Below, piece by piece: positions 1 through 10,465 of a stretch of 64,000 bases of DNA. Under the pieces are notes generated by a model. The model made no database searches, was not told where the DNA came from, and worked only from the letters and a program-made list of their open reading frames with translations. This DNA is from Melieria omissa (Eukaryota > Arthropoda > Insecta > Diptera > Ulidiidae). The translations under genes and the position numbers were made by a program. How positions within the stretch are numbered: position 1 is the first letter of the stretch; every line of letters starts with the position of its first letter. The DNA lies in contig OZ020269.1 of NCBI GenBank assembly GCA_963971225.1, forward strand, positions 85,722,450-85,786,449. Reading direction: 5' to 3'.

Positions 1-29
1 TCAATATGTTTTTTGACTTTTAACATAAT

Positions 30-275
30 TTAAAAAACTTCCAGAAATTCGAACATTTCGTAAATTCAAACAAAGTGCCCTTCAACTTTGTGCCCTTGCA
101 CAAAGTGGTTCGACTTTGTGAGCGTCTACTGTGCTGCTATGTCAAAAATAATTTCGAAAAAATTCAAAAACTTCTAGAAATTCGAACATATCGGAAATTC
201 GAACAGCGCCTAGCACAAAGTGGTTTGAGTTTTTGAGCGTCTACTGTGCTACTATTTCAAGAATCATTTCGTAAA
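30..275. repeat. Two-unit degenerate tandem repeat
   Basis: Two similar units occur side by side. Each contains an AAATTCGAACAT motif, a CACAAAGTGGTT motif and the phrase AGCGTCTACTGTGCT (at 121 and 236). The first unit has an extra insert of about 20 bases. The array may continue past the left edge. No coding signal is seen. Confidence 0.6.
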
Positions 276-1020
276 ATCCGTAGTAAATGTTTAAGTCCTC
301 ATGTTTCAAATGGACAAGATTACTCCTCAAAACTTATAATAAAAGTTCACCGAGTTTAATTCAATTCAGTTTTCTGTATGCTTCATTGTTTTAAAAATAA
401 AAAAAAATTGCTTCTATATTTGGTCGCTGGTTATATCCAATGTTCACTTTCATATCCCAATTTTTTTCCCACCGCTAATACACTTACAACTTTTATATCT
501 TTCACTCAAGTTTTTCAATTGGAACATTTCCATTTTTCTTTAGCAAATGTTTGTTTACGCATTTGATTTATTCGCCGCTCAAAATAAATTTGATTCACAT
601 TGATTGCATAAATAAGAGAAAATATTTGATTGTTACAATTTAATTGCATTATTCGGCTGGTTTTTGGCTCGAAATTTGTTGTACGTTCATTCTGAATTTA
701 TATTTGTATTTTCTCATTTGAAATGCAAATGAGAAACGCTGAAATTGGTAGTAAAACTAAAAATTATTTTAAATTTTTCTGTTGAATCAGTAATTGTGTT
801 CTATGAGAATATTGGCTACAGCCATCATGAAAGCAATATTACCATAATAGCACATACGAGTAGATTATTAAACTACATTAAATTTTTAAAAAAAGGTAGT
901 TGAGTTTTGTTACAACTGAATTTTGAATAGTTTTGAGAACCATTATCTAAAAACATGTTGTATTTAGGTAATTATTTCAAAGTGATTGAAAGACAAGTTT
1001 TTCTATGCCTATTTATTGTT
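276..1020. other. AT-rich spacer, no gene seen
   Basis: No exon-like reading frame with splice sites, no inverted termini and no clear repeat was recognised. Short open frames are what AT-rich DNA gives by chance. Confidence 0.5.
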
Positions 1021-1083
1021 CGATGAGTCGAGTTTCGAACCTAAATTCTTCTAACTTGCGGTCCAATGCACTAACAACTGGGA
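1021..1083 (-). repeat. tRNA-derived SINE fragment
   Basis: On the minus strand this reads as a tRNA-like head: an A-box-like CCAGTTGTTAGTGC and, about 40 bases on, a B-box-like GGTTCGAAAC. It has no intact acceptor stem, so it is not a tRNA gene. Similar pieces occur at 28987, 34123, 36948 and 56480. Confidence 0.5.
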
Positions 1084-1652
1084 TAGTTGTTTGTTTAGTT
1101 AGTTTGTTTATTTGATTGTAAGATCAATAAATTCGTTTGAAGATTTCTCCAACAAATATTTGCTTGAAACAATTTGTATGGCATCGCCCAAGAATAGTTT
1201 ACATATGTTTACAATTCCGCTAAAATAAGTATTGCAACATATGTGAGTTCGGGTTCAGTGCAGTCTACCATAAATTCTGTAGAATTATTTTCATCCTTTA
1301 TCGGTGTTTATATGAATTTGAGTTTGGATCTTAATCAGACTTGATTGCTTGATTGAATTCAATACAAATGTTAAAATTTGTAATTTTCTGTATAATTGAC
1401 AACTTGACAAGTGTGCATTCAGAATACACTATTTTTCGTTCTATTGATTGCTTTTCGGTGCATCAAAGTCGAGCTGTCAAAATGTAGTCCAAATGAACAG
1501 CTGGTAGTTGGAATTTTGTGTTTAATGAACTGTGAGTGAAGCTGTCATTATCGTCAAACGTCAGCTGAGTTTGGTGCCGTCTGGACATCTTCACCACTGG
1601 CGGTGAAAAAATAATAAGTGAGTAAAGTTTGCCAACAAATTAAATGATTTTA
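1084..1652. other. AT-rich spacer, no gene seen
   Basis: Nothing recognisable between the SINE-like fragment and the mariner copy. Confidence 0.45.
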
Positions 1653-1654
1653 TA

Positions 1655-2346
1655 TCAGGTGTACAACTTTGCTTCCGCCGTTTTTTCCAAAATTAAAAGC
1701 TTTATTGCGAAAAAGTGCTTACAGATGTATTATTCAAAGTATTGTCCGTCGCTAGCGACAACTTTCTCCCATTGAAGCAATCCATTTTTCCAATTCTTCG
1801 AAGGATTGAAAATGTTGATCTGCCAGGCCGTGTGCCATCGAACGGAATAGGTGGAAGTCAGAAGGGGCGACATCTGGGGAATACGGCGGGTGGGGCAAGA
1901 CTTCCCATTTCAACGTTTCCAGGTACTTTTTGACCACTTTTGCGACGTGAGGCCGAGCATTGTCGTGTTGGAGGATGACTCACCATTTTCACTCACCACG
2001 AAATCACCATTTTTAAAACGTTAAAACCACTCCCGACACGTTCTTTCACTCAGAGCAGCATCACCGTAAGTTTCTGAGAGCATTCGATGCGCTTCAGCTG
2101 CATTTTTTTTTCGAATTGTAACAGAAAAGTAAAACTTCCCGCAAATGGCGAGAATTGGGCACATAAACGGACATTTTCGAGCGTGAATAATACGAAAACA
2201 AGAACAACTGTCACTGAAACGGCGATGACAATTCGTTAGGCACTGTCCACACTCACTTTAAAGGGATTACCATCTATGTATTTCAACCAGCCTCAGCCGG
2301 TAGAGCTACCTATCGGAAAACGGCGGAAGCAAAGTTGTACACCTGA
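1655..2346 (-). mobile_element. Internally deleted mariner (DD34D) element
   Basis: The ends are inverted copies starting TCAGGTGTACAACTTTGC, each flanked by a TA duplication (1653-1654 and 2347-2348). At about 692 bp it is roughly half the usual 1.3 kb. On the minus strand the transposase C-terminal half is readable: HDNARPHVAK with the second catalytic Asp, then PHPPYSPDVAPSDFHLFRSM with the third Asp, 34 residues on. A stop codon lies just upstream of this block, where the N-terminal part is lost. A second gap removes about 16-20 residues after EKWIAS, and the final QWEKVVASDGQYFE is in another frame. This is a dead copy that keeps both ends, so it could have been moved by a partner's transposase. 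Confidence 0.9.
1712..1970 (-). pseudogene. Mariner transposase C-terminal remnant
   Basis: The remnant of the DDE transposase lies on the minus strand inside the deleted mariner. It keeps the second and third catalytic aspartates (HDNARPH; VAPSDFHLFRS). The reading frame shifts before the last 14 codons because of a short internal deletion. The N-terminal DNA-binding region and first catalytic Asp are missing. It cannot encode an active enzyme. Confidence 0.85.
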
Positions 2347-2491
2347 TAATTCAAAAGGTGTCTACGTTTTTTATAATAAATGCGGTGAATTGTGATCTTT
2401 TTTGAGTATACGGTACAAAAAATGGTTTACGTAGAAATGAGTATTAATCAAAGTTTTTATTATAAAAGTTATTTATATTCACTTCACTCCT

Positions 2492-2668
2492 TTAATTTAT
2501 ATTGTTTTATTTGATTTTATATTTTTTTATTTTATTTTTATTTGATTTTATTTTTTTTTTATTTTATTTTAATATTTTGTTTTGTTTTATTTTATTTTAT
2601 TTTATTTTATTTTATTTTATTTTATTTTATTTTATTTTATTTGATTTTATTTTATTTTATTTGATTTT
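2492..2668 (+). repeat. (TTTTA)n array, left part
   Basis: Imperfect then regular TTTTA repeats. The array continues at 6985 on the other side of the copia element, so one array has been split by the insertion. The Phe/Ile/Leu/Tyr-rich open frames across it are artefacts of the repeat. Confidence 0.95.
2664..2668. repeat. 5-bp target duplication (left) of copia element
   Basis: ATTTT lies immediately left of the left LTR and matches ATTTT at 6985-6989. Because the target is an ATTTT array, the match would arise easily by chance, though 5 bp is the size expected for copia-type integrases. Confidence 0.6.
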
Positions 2669-2821
2669 TGTCGGTGCGAACGTTTATTTGCGAGTAAAAT
2701 ATAATGTTACAATTCAAGTTCAAGTTTCATTTACAGAAAAGGGTTGTTCACAATAGATTAATATGAGTGAGATCGAATTTCGAGTTTCGAATTTGTTCGG
2801 GATTTTTGCTCATTCTCAATA
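2669..2821 (-). repeat. 3' LTR of the copia element
   Basis: 153 bp, identical to 6832-6984. On the element's strand it begins TATTGAGAATGAGC and ends CGCACCGACA. The start is set by comparing both copies: they share bases through TCTCAATA on the plus strand and diverge directly after it. Confidence 0.93.
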
Positions 2822-2836
2822 CCTGACCTCAAAAAA
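2822..2836 (-). other. Polypurine tract of the copia element
   Basis: On the element's strand GAGGTCAGG ends directly at the 3' LTR. This is the expected place for plus-strand DNA priming. It is short and not pure purine, so the call is moderate. Confidence 0.55.
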
Positions 2837-2867
2837 ACCGAACAATTTATGAATTACAAAGATGTTG

Positions 2868-5800
2868 TTATTTTAATCCTAACATACTCGTAAATGTACA
2901 ATGTTTCTTCTTGTGTAAGTTTTTCGTTAATACATCAGCTATCATATTTTCTGTAGATACATATTTTAATTCAACATGATTCTTACTAACAACTTCTCTT
3001 ACAAAATGATGTTTTATATCTATATGCTTACTTCTAGCATGGTATACAGGGTTTTTTGCTAATTGTTGAGCACTTAAATTATCGCTTAATATAACAGTTG
3101 GTGATTTTGCAACGCATCCTATTTCGGCCAAAAGTCTTCTTAAATATACTGCCTCTTTGGCTGCAGTGGAAAGTGCCACGTATTCGGCTTCTGTGCTACT
3201 TAAAGCAACTGTGTTTTGCTTCCTGGACTCCCAAGAGAACGCACTTCCACCTAGAAAGAAAGCATATCCGGTGTAGGATTTGCGATCTATGGTATCACCG
3301 CCCCAATCTGCATCGACGTATCCAAACACTGGTTTGCCACATGCGCGGTAAGATAGCTTCTTGTTAATCGTTGTCGCTAAATATCGCAGCACGTGCTTCA
3401 CGCCAGCCTCGTGCTCACTATGTGGATTCTTATTGCGTTGCGCCAACTTTGACACAGAATGTAGTATATCAGGCCTAGTAGAAAGTGCTAGGTACATCAG
3501 TGCCCCGATTGATGATTGATAAACTGTCGGGTCAACCCTAGCGCAATCGCTGTCGTTGCAACCGATCTGGAATCCAGCATCCAACGGCGTTGCTGCTGAA
3601 CGGCAATTTTCCATGTTGTATTGCTTTAATAGATTCTTGATGTACTGCGCTTGATCAATGCTAACTGCCCCACATTCTCCGTCGCGTTCAATCCTCATGC
3701 CCAAAAAATACTGCAATGGCCCCTTATCAACACATTTGAAATTATCGGATATCTTTGATTTGATCGCCATCAGGTCAGCGTACGATTGACATGCTACAAT
3801 AATATCATCTACGTATACAGTAACAAGGCAGAGGTTACCTTTTATGTTCTGCTTGTATAAGCACGGCTCGTTGTCGCACGGAGTAAGGCCAATGTTTTTT
3901 AGTGCAGCGTCCAGTTTGGCATTCCACTCTCTGCCAGACTGCTTCAACCCATAAATTGCCTTATTCAACTTTAAAACGCGTTTCGGATACTTTTCGTTGA
4001 CATAGCTTTCTGGTTGCTTCATATAAACCTCGTCGTTTAAATCGCTGTTCAAGTAAGCAGTGCACACGTCCATTTGGTGCATATACATTTTTAACTCTGC
4101 TGAAAGTGCCATCACCATGCGTATTGTAGCAAAACGGCACACGGGCGAAAACGTCTCAAAATTGTTTACACCCCATTGTTGGCTACAACCCTTTGCGACC
4201 AACCGTGATTTAAAACGCTCAATGCTGCCATGTTTGTCCCTCTTAACGCTGAATACCCATTTGAATCCGATCGCCTTCTGCCCTACTGGCAGATCAGTTA
4301 AGATCCAAGTCTTATTCGCTTCGAGCGCCGTATACTCTGCCTTCATTGCTTCTTGCCACTCTTTCGCATTTGCGCTGGACAATGCTTCAGATACCGTTTG
4401 TGGTATTGTAAATTCATTTGCGTCTTTCATTACGTTTAATGTATTGTATACTTTTCTTGGCCGGCCACGTCCTCCGGTGCGAAGTAATTTTGGTCTTCCT
4501 GGTCCGACGCGCTCCTCTGCACTAACATAATCTTCGCTGCCGTACTCGTCTTTGCCGCTTATGTCGCTATTACTGCAACTGCTATCTCTGTTGTGAACAT
4601 CGTTGTTGCTGCGATTGTCGTCGTCACTATCGTAATCTTTCACCATAGGTACATCTTGCTGTTTTTCACCATCTTCGATACCAATGAGTACTTGCTCCCT
4701 ATCATTTTGAACAGTCCCATTTTCTTCAAATAAAACATTTCTCTTTTCAATTACTTGCTTTGCAGCAGGGTCATATAGGCGGTATGCCTTCGATGTCATG
4801 GAATAACCCACCATTTTGTACACCTTTCCTTTTGCTTGAAATTTCTTATGAGTTTTATTAAGCGCTACTGCAATTGATCCAAAAACTCGTAAGTGCCTCA
4901 CCATTGGTTTCTTTCCGCTCCAGACCTCGTATGGTGTTGCATCGGTTAGAGCCTTCGTAGGTGACCTGTTTCGCAGGTACACTGCAGTTGCGACTGCTTC
5001 AGCCCACAACGATTCGCACATTCCCGAATGGACTAACATGCTCCTTGCCATTTCGACTATAGTCCGATTCGCGCGCTCAGCGACACCATTTTGCTGCGGT
5101 GTATATGGCACAGTTAGTTGCCGAGCAATACCATTGTTTTCCAAAAATTTGTCGAATTTTTTATTTACGTATTCGCGACCGTTGTCACTGCGAATAGCCT
5201 TAATTCTTTTTCCTGTTTGGCATTCTACCAAATTCTTAAATGCGACGAATTTGTCGAAAACTTCGTCCTTGGTTTTTAGGAAATATACAAAAACCCGTCT
5301 CGACTTGTCATCAATGAAGGTTAAAAAATATTTGGAGCCGCCAAGCGACTGCTTATCAAATGGGCCGCATACATCTGTATGAATCAATTCTAATAAATCT
5401 TTTGAGCGACTTTCACTTTGGTGTGGGAACGGCTGTGAGTGAATTTTACTTTTCATGCACGTCTTGCAATCTATATCTTCGCGAAAATTAACGTGGCCTA
5501 TACCGTCTACCATATGCTTTTTGGTCAACTCATGTAAACTACGATAGTTCAAATGGCCAAATCTATTGTGCCACATTACAGCATTTTGTACAGCAGAAAA
5601 ACATTTATTAGCTCTGGGCTCAAATATAAACAGCTGATTAGTTTTGTTTACTTTCAGAACCAGGTTGCCGTCCCTGTTTCGTATTTCGGCGAATTTGTTC
5701 GTGAAATTCACAATAAAACCTTTCTCTACTGCTCGGCCTACTGACAAAAAATTTCCTTGCATGCTTGGGACATACAAGACGTCTTTTAATGTTAAATCGC

Positions 5801-6779
5801 ACAGTTCGGTTCGTATGTTCACATCGCCTACGCCTTCGGCCAGTATAAAATTGTTTCCTGCTAATTTAATGTGCTCAGAGTGAGTGGAGAATGTCGAAAA
5901 AAACGATCGGTCGCAGCACATATGCGCGGTCGCACCACTGTCGAGGCACCACTGTGAATTGTTAAAATCAGTGGTGTGATTCGCTGCGAACGATTGTTGT
6001 TGTCGCCAGCCTTTCTGCTCTTCCTTCTTCATATTGCATTTCGCGGCGAAATGCCCACGTTGTCCGCATTTGAAACACTCACCGTTATGTCTCCTTCGCT
6101 CATTACTTTTCCCGTTGCGTTTATTGTTGTTGTTGTTATGTCGGTCGCCGCTACTCCTATTATTTCTAGCCACAAACGCTTGTTGTTGTTCGCATTCTTG
6201 CTGTTCGTACGGTACATTCTTCACTTCTTTTCTCCTTTCACCTTCTTCCAGAATTTTCCCCTTCAGCACATTGAGTGTGGGCAGCGTGTCTCGAGTCTCG
6301 ATAGCCACTATAAAATTGTCATATGATTTTGGCAAACTTGACATAAGTATTATGGCTAATAGCTCTTCCACCAGCTCAATGCCGACTTCTTTTAGCTTGT
6401 CGACAGTGCTTGAAAACGTATCTAAATGTTGCGCCATATCGCCACCCTCCGCCATATGAAGGTTGAGCAATTTCTTATAAAGTGTTACCTTTCGCAGGGG
6501 TCCACTGGGTTGAAAAATTTGTTTTAACTTATTCCAAGCCTCACCGCTCGTTTTGCAGTGCTTGATGCTTAGCAGTTGTGACGACTTCAGGCATAGCGTG
6601 ATGGTGGCCAATGCCTTTTCATCTTCGGCGTCCCATTGAGCAGCGTTCTCACCGTGTTTCACCAAGTCTCCGCTTGTAACTCGCCACAGCCCAGAATGCA
6701 CCAGCACGCTCCTCATCTGCACGCTCCATACGTCGTAGTTGGATCCGTCCAACTTTTCTATCTGGTACAGTGTACTCAT
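2868..6779 (-). CDS. Copia-type Gag-Pol polyprotein (1303 aa)
   Basis: A single frame encodes all functions for copying the element through virus-like particles. Residues 1-200 are Gag (the start resembles UBN2-type Gag). The zinc knuckle CX2CX4HX4C uses C235, C238, H243 and C248. The aspartic protease active site DSGA is at 280-283. Integrase has its HHCC pair (H404, H409, C438, C441) and the DD35E triad D469, D532, E568. Reverse transcriptase has YVDD at 989-992. RNase H carries D1156, E1197 and D1233. Length is close to Drosophila copia (about 1,409 aa). No stop or shift is seen, so it could be functional. The start ATG is 52 bases inside the 5' LTR. Confidence 0.96.
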   Translation of the reverse strand: MSTLYQIEKLDGSNYDVWSVQMRSVLVHSGLWRVTSGDLVKHGENAAQWDAEDEKALATITLCLKSSQLLSIKHCKTSGEAWNKLKQIFQPSGPLRKVTLYKKLLNLHMAEGGDMAQHLDTFSSTVDKLKEVGIELVEELLAIILMSSLPKSYDNFIVAIETRDTLPTLNVLKGKILEEGERRKEVKNVPYEQQECEQQQAFVARNNRSSGDRHNNNNNKRNGKSNERRRHNGECFKCGQRGHFAAKCNMKKEEQKGWRQQQSFAANHTTDFNNSQWCLDSGATAHMCCDRSFFSTFSTHSEHIKLAGNNFILAEGVGDVNIRTELCDLTLKDVLYVPSMQGNFLSVGRAVEKGFIVNFTNKFAEIRNRDGNLVLKVNKTNQLFIFEPRANKCFSAVQNAVMWHNRFGHLNYRSLHELTKKHMVDGIGHVNFREDIDCKTCMKSKIHSQPFPHQSESRSKDLLELIHTDVCGPFDKQSLGGSKYFLTFIDDKSRRVFVYFLKTKDEVFDKFVAFKNLVECQTGKRIKAIRSDNGREYVNKKFDKFLENNGIARQLTVPYTPQQNGVAERANRTIVEMARSMLVHSGMCESLWAEAVATAVYLRNRSPTKALTDATPYEVWSGKKPMVRHLRVFGSIAVALNKTHKKFQAKGKVYKMVGYSMTSKAYRLYDPAAKQVIEKRNVLFEENGTVQNDREQVLIGIEDGEKQQDVPMVKDYDSDDDNRSNNDVHNRDSSCSNSDISGKDEYGSEDYVSAEERVGPGRPKLLRTGGRGRPRKVYNTLNVMKDANEFTIPQTVSEALSSANAKEWQEAMKAEYTALEANKTWILTDLPVGQKAIGFKWVFSVKRDKHGSIERFKSRLVAKGCSQQWGVNNFETFSPVCRFATIRMVMALSAELKMYMHQMDVCTAYLNSDLNDEVYMKQPESYVNEKYPKRVLKLNKAIYGLKQSGREWNAKLDAALKNIGLTPCDNEPCLYKQNIKGNLCLVTVYVDDIIVACQSYADLMAIKSKISDNFKCVDKGPLQYFLGMRIERDGECGAVSIDQAQYIKNLLKQYNMENCRSAATPLDAGFQIGCNDSDCARVDPTVYQSSIGALMYLALSTRPDILHSVSKLAQRNKNPHSEHEAGVKHVLRYLATTINKKLSYRACGKPVFGYVDADWGGDTIDRKSYTGYAFFLGGSAFSWESRKQNTVALSSTEAEYVALSTAAKEAVYLRRLLAEIGCVAKSPTVILSDNLSAQQLAKNPVYHARSKHIDIKHHFVREVVSKNHVELKYVSTENMIADVLTKNLHKKKHCTFTSMLGLK

Positions 6780-6811
6780 GGTTTTTTACTCCTTTTTTCT
6801 TTTTTGCTTAA

Positions 6812-6831
6812 GGGCGCCTGGGCCCATAACC
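6812..6831 (-). other. Primer-binding site, initiator Met-tRNA fragment
   Basis: On the element's strand GGTTATGGGCCCAG follows the 5' LTR directly. Copia of Drosophila has this same motif, pairing with an internal stretch of initiator Met-tRNA rather than its 3' end. From family knowledge this implies priming by a cleaved half-tRNA. Confidence 0.85.
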
Positions 6832-6984
6832 TGTCGGTGCGAACGTTTATTTGCGAGTAAAATATAATGTTACAATTCAAGTTCAAGTTTCATTTACAGA
6901 AAAGGGTTGTTCACAATAGATTAATATGAGTGAGATCGAATTTCGAGTTTCGAATTTGTTCGGGATTTTTGCTCATTCTCAATA
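6832..6984 (-). repeat. 5' LTR of the copia element
   Basis: 153 bp, identical to the other LTR. It must hold the promoter for the element transcript, but I see no clean TATA box. Its outer edge meets the ATTTT array. Confidence 0.93.
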
Positions 6985-7569
6985 ATTTTATTTTATTTTA
7001 TTTTATTTTATTTTATTTTTGTTTATTTTGTTTTATTTTATTTTATTTTATTTTATTTTATTTTATTTTATTTTATTTTATTTTATTTTATTTTATTTTA
7101 TTTTATTTTATATTTTTTTATTTTCTTTTTTTTTTACTTTATTTTATTTAATTTTATTTTATATTTTTTTATTTTACTTTAATATTTTATTTTAGTTTGT
7201 GTTAGTTTGTTTCATTTTATTTTATTTTCTTTTCTTTTCCTTTAGTTTATTTTATTTTCTTTTATTTTATTTTATTTTATTTTATTTTATTTTATTTTAT
7301 TTTATTTTATTTTATTTTATTTTATTTTATTTTATTTTATTTTATTTTATTTTACTTTTATTTATTTTATTTTATTGTATTTTATTTTATTGTATTTTAT
7401 TTTATTTTATTTTAGTTTATTTTATTTTATTTTATTTTATTTTATTTTATTTTATTTTTTTTTTATGTTATTTTATTTTATTTTATTTTATTTTATTTTA
7501 TTTTATTTTATTTTATTTTATTTTATTTTATTTTATTTTATTGTGTTTTATTTTATTTTATTTTATTTT
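6985..7569 (+). repeat. (TTTTA)n array, right part
   Basis: About 580 bp of mostly perfect TTTTA repeats with a few GTTTA, TTTTC and TTTTG variants. Continuation of the array at 2492-2668. The 190-codon hydrophobic open frame here is a repeat artefact. Confidence 0.97.
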
Positions 7570-10460
7570 GACCACTGAATTGATTCCCACCCCTTCAGAA
7601 TTACTAGTAAAACCTTTTTCCTTTGGACAAGTTTTTAATAAAATTTGTTGTTATGAGCAGCTCGAGCAAATTTTCATATACAAAAGCCATACTTATGCAA
7701 CCACAACACCACTAACAGTGCCAGTTCGGACTAACGGAAATATATCGCAGCGCCTACATCAAATAAAATAAGCTAATCAAGGACACCAACATCTGCGGTT
7801 TCTAATAGCACCTTTGACCCAACAGGAACGAATGCACAGACACAACCCAGCAATAAACGTTTACATACGAGGACATCTTTTCAAAGGGACGACAGATGGA
7901 AGTCCCATCACGTAGAACTGCTAGCGATGGACTTTTGGATCAACAGAACCAACACAAGGCATTCGTCTTGTTGAGGTCCTTTGCTTCCAAAAGGAGATAA
8001 GGAGAAAAACAAAAATCATGGGCAACTTTTAAGGTGCATTGTGTATTTATTTTATGTGTGTTGTTGTTGTTATTAATAAATAATGCTGTCAAAGGTCCTC
8101 TAACTGTTTAGTTTTGCCAAACGTGTTTTTAGTACTAAAAGTTTGGTTAGGTTAATTTTTTTAATCAAAAAGGAATTATGTGGAATAAGTTCAGAAAATA
8201 AAGAATAGTCTTTTCTTAGTACAATTACAACAAAAAAATCACGAATGTGAATCTTTGTAAAAAGACACTACACTCCCCACTTGGCCTTTACAGTGAGACA
8301 ATATAATCCTTTGGCGAATGTGTGTTGCATTCACTCAATGAAACAGTCTGATTGTTACAAATTCTGCTCAATATTATTTTTATTAACCATGGCATACATT
8401 CAGTGTTTGTTGTACATTTCTTATTTTAGTTCCATGATGCATTTTCTTTCATATAACACAGTCACAGCTCGCTTCGGCAATAAATAATATTTTTGAAAAT
8501 ATTTTTTTATTCAAATGCCGCAAAAAATTTTTGATGAATTTATGAGCACCACTTGTGGTCGGCCAAGTACTCGCCGACTTAAAATGTTTAGACTGCAATT
8601 ACTGCCATAAAAACACGCACAGTTTGCTTTCTTCGGCTGCAGCCGCACCGCCCATCGAGTGTTGGCAGATTTAAAACAGAAATTTTCAACTCAAAACCAC
8701 ATGAAAAGAATGTAATTTTTTTTCGAAATTGCTAAAATCGTAATTATGGTTTTAACGTAGCGTGTTGCGACGCAGCTGCAACTGGCGCGTCATTTCAGTT
8801 TTTTGTACAAATTTCATAAATTTGGAACGCGTCGCGTCGTCATTGAATTGTTCACAATTTTACGAGAATTTTTCTCAACCAAAAATAAAATGTTTAAACA
8901 TTTTTTGGAAATCCATACGAAAACCATTTCGAATGTGAGCGCGTGTTATTTTTAAAAAGGCGGCGACATAAGTGCCGCCAACAACACGCCAAGTGTTGGC
9001 GTTATTGACAATTTCACTTCACTGTCGCCGCGCCCACGCCACCAGCCACCGTCGAGTATTTGCGGCCCCATGTGCGAAGCAATGTTTGTGCACATTTGCG
9101 AGATTTTAATTATAGTGTGGCAGTTCCATTTTCCAAAGTAATGTCGTTGCAAATTTGGCAATAGGCGTTAGTGTTGTTGTTACTGCTGTCATTAAAGCTG
9201 TTGACACCTTGCAACGATTGCGCGCTAATTGCTGCTCGAAAAATTGCAGCTATCAACTGTGAGCGAAGTTAATAAAATTGGTTGTTGTATGGCAATTTCG
9301 GAATAGCAAAAATTAGGTGAGAATTTTACAAACGATTTAGGTATAAAAACTGATTGGCCGAATTTCCAAATATTCAAATTATGGGATCAGGCCATTCTTG
9401 TGGTTAACTTGTAATTTTATTGGCGTTAATTTCTTAGTAAATCTAAACATTTAAACCTAATATAGATTCTCGCATATATTCACAGCAAAATATATATCAA
9501 CTAAAATAAAAAATTACAACAATATGTTTTGCTAATGTTGTCTACACGTTTGACTAATAGTCGAAAAATTTTTTTGCTCGCTATAAGTTTGAGACATTTT
9601 CAGCATTTCCAAAAATTATTTCACAATGAAATTAACTATGACGACAGTTCAGTTGGTGTTGCTTGGTAAAGAAAATATCAAATTTTATTTAAAATTTTGA
9701 AATTAATTTGCTGCTTGTATTTTTGTGGTTGTGTTAGTGTTGTTTTCGCCATTATGAAACAAGAATGCAAGAATGTTGTATTTTTTTAAATTGGTACAAC
9801 GTTTTCACAGATTTTCTACAATCTATTAAATAAATTTTTAAAAAATATTTCTTAACAACAACAACAAAGTAAAAGAAAACCAAACATACGAAAAGCACAT
9901 TGTGCCATAAATTGTGTGCTTTGTCGTTATTGGACGCATTTGCATTTAATTTGTCGTACGTCATTTGCGTTTATTGGCGGATTAGTTAAAGGATCAAGTA
10001 GACGAATTATTGGAATTTATATGACTTGTTGTTTTATTTTTGTTCAATGTGGGCGTGAGAATGTGGGCACACATTGCTGAGTATTCAGTGAAACAATGAG
10101 AAAAGTCTGCAGTAAATTAATTAGTGCAAATTCTTAAGATTACTGAATGTCGCGTATAGACCGTCGAGTCTAGTTTTTGTATTTTTCAATTCCAAAAATA
10201 AAACAAATAAAACAGAGCAGATGGTCTTCATCTACTTAGATTATAAATGTATACTATATATCCAAGTTTCTTCTTCAGTTCTAATTTTTTATTTGTTAGC
10301 AGATAAGAACAAATTAACTAGAGACCCTGGCAGCTCGGATTCTAATCTTAGCTATAAAGTTTTATATTGTAGACTAAATTAAATAATATTAATTAAATTA
10401 ACTAAAATTAAAACTACTTAACTTTGATAGATTTTATCTACTTTTCAAGATCATCTATTT
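7570..10460. other. Spacer, no gene seen
   Basis: Nearly 2.9 kb without convincing exons. I looked here for the later K2P exons (filter motif, later membrane segments) and did not find any. At 8530-9250 there is a slightly more G+C-rich patch with no splice-bounded frame. The rest is AT-rich with TTG/CAA runs. Confidence 0.45.
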
Positions 10461-10465
10461 ATACA

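Larger units (their letters stand above)
2669..6984 (-). mobile_element. Full-length copia-type LTR retrotransposon
   Basis: A 4,316-bp element with 153-bp LTRs (2669-2821 and 6832-6984) that I found identical base by base. It is transcribed on the minus strand and has one uninterrupted gag-pol frame (2868-6779). Directly inside the 5' LTR (6831 downwards) is GGTTATGGGCCCAG, the site copia uses to prime from an internal cut of initiator Met-tRNA. A purine-rich GAGGTCAGG adjoins the 3' LTR. It sits inside an ATTTT array. Identical LTRs and an open frame imply a recent insertion. Order of domains: Gag, protease, integrase, reverse transcriptase, RNase H, which defines the Ty1/copia group. Confidence 0.97.

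Noticed and set aside
4060..4530. Plus-strand frames across the copia element (114-156 codons)
   Set aside because: Shadows of the gag-pol frame.
7199..7771. 190-codon hydrophobic frame
   Set aside because: Produced by TTTTA repeats, which read as Phe-Ile-Leu-Tyr in every frame.
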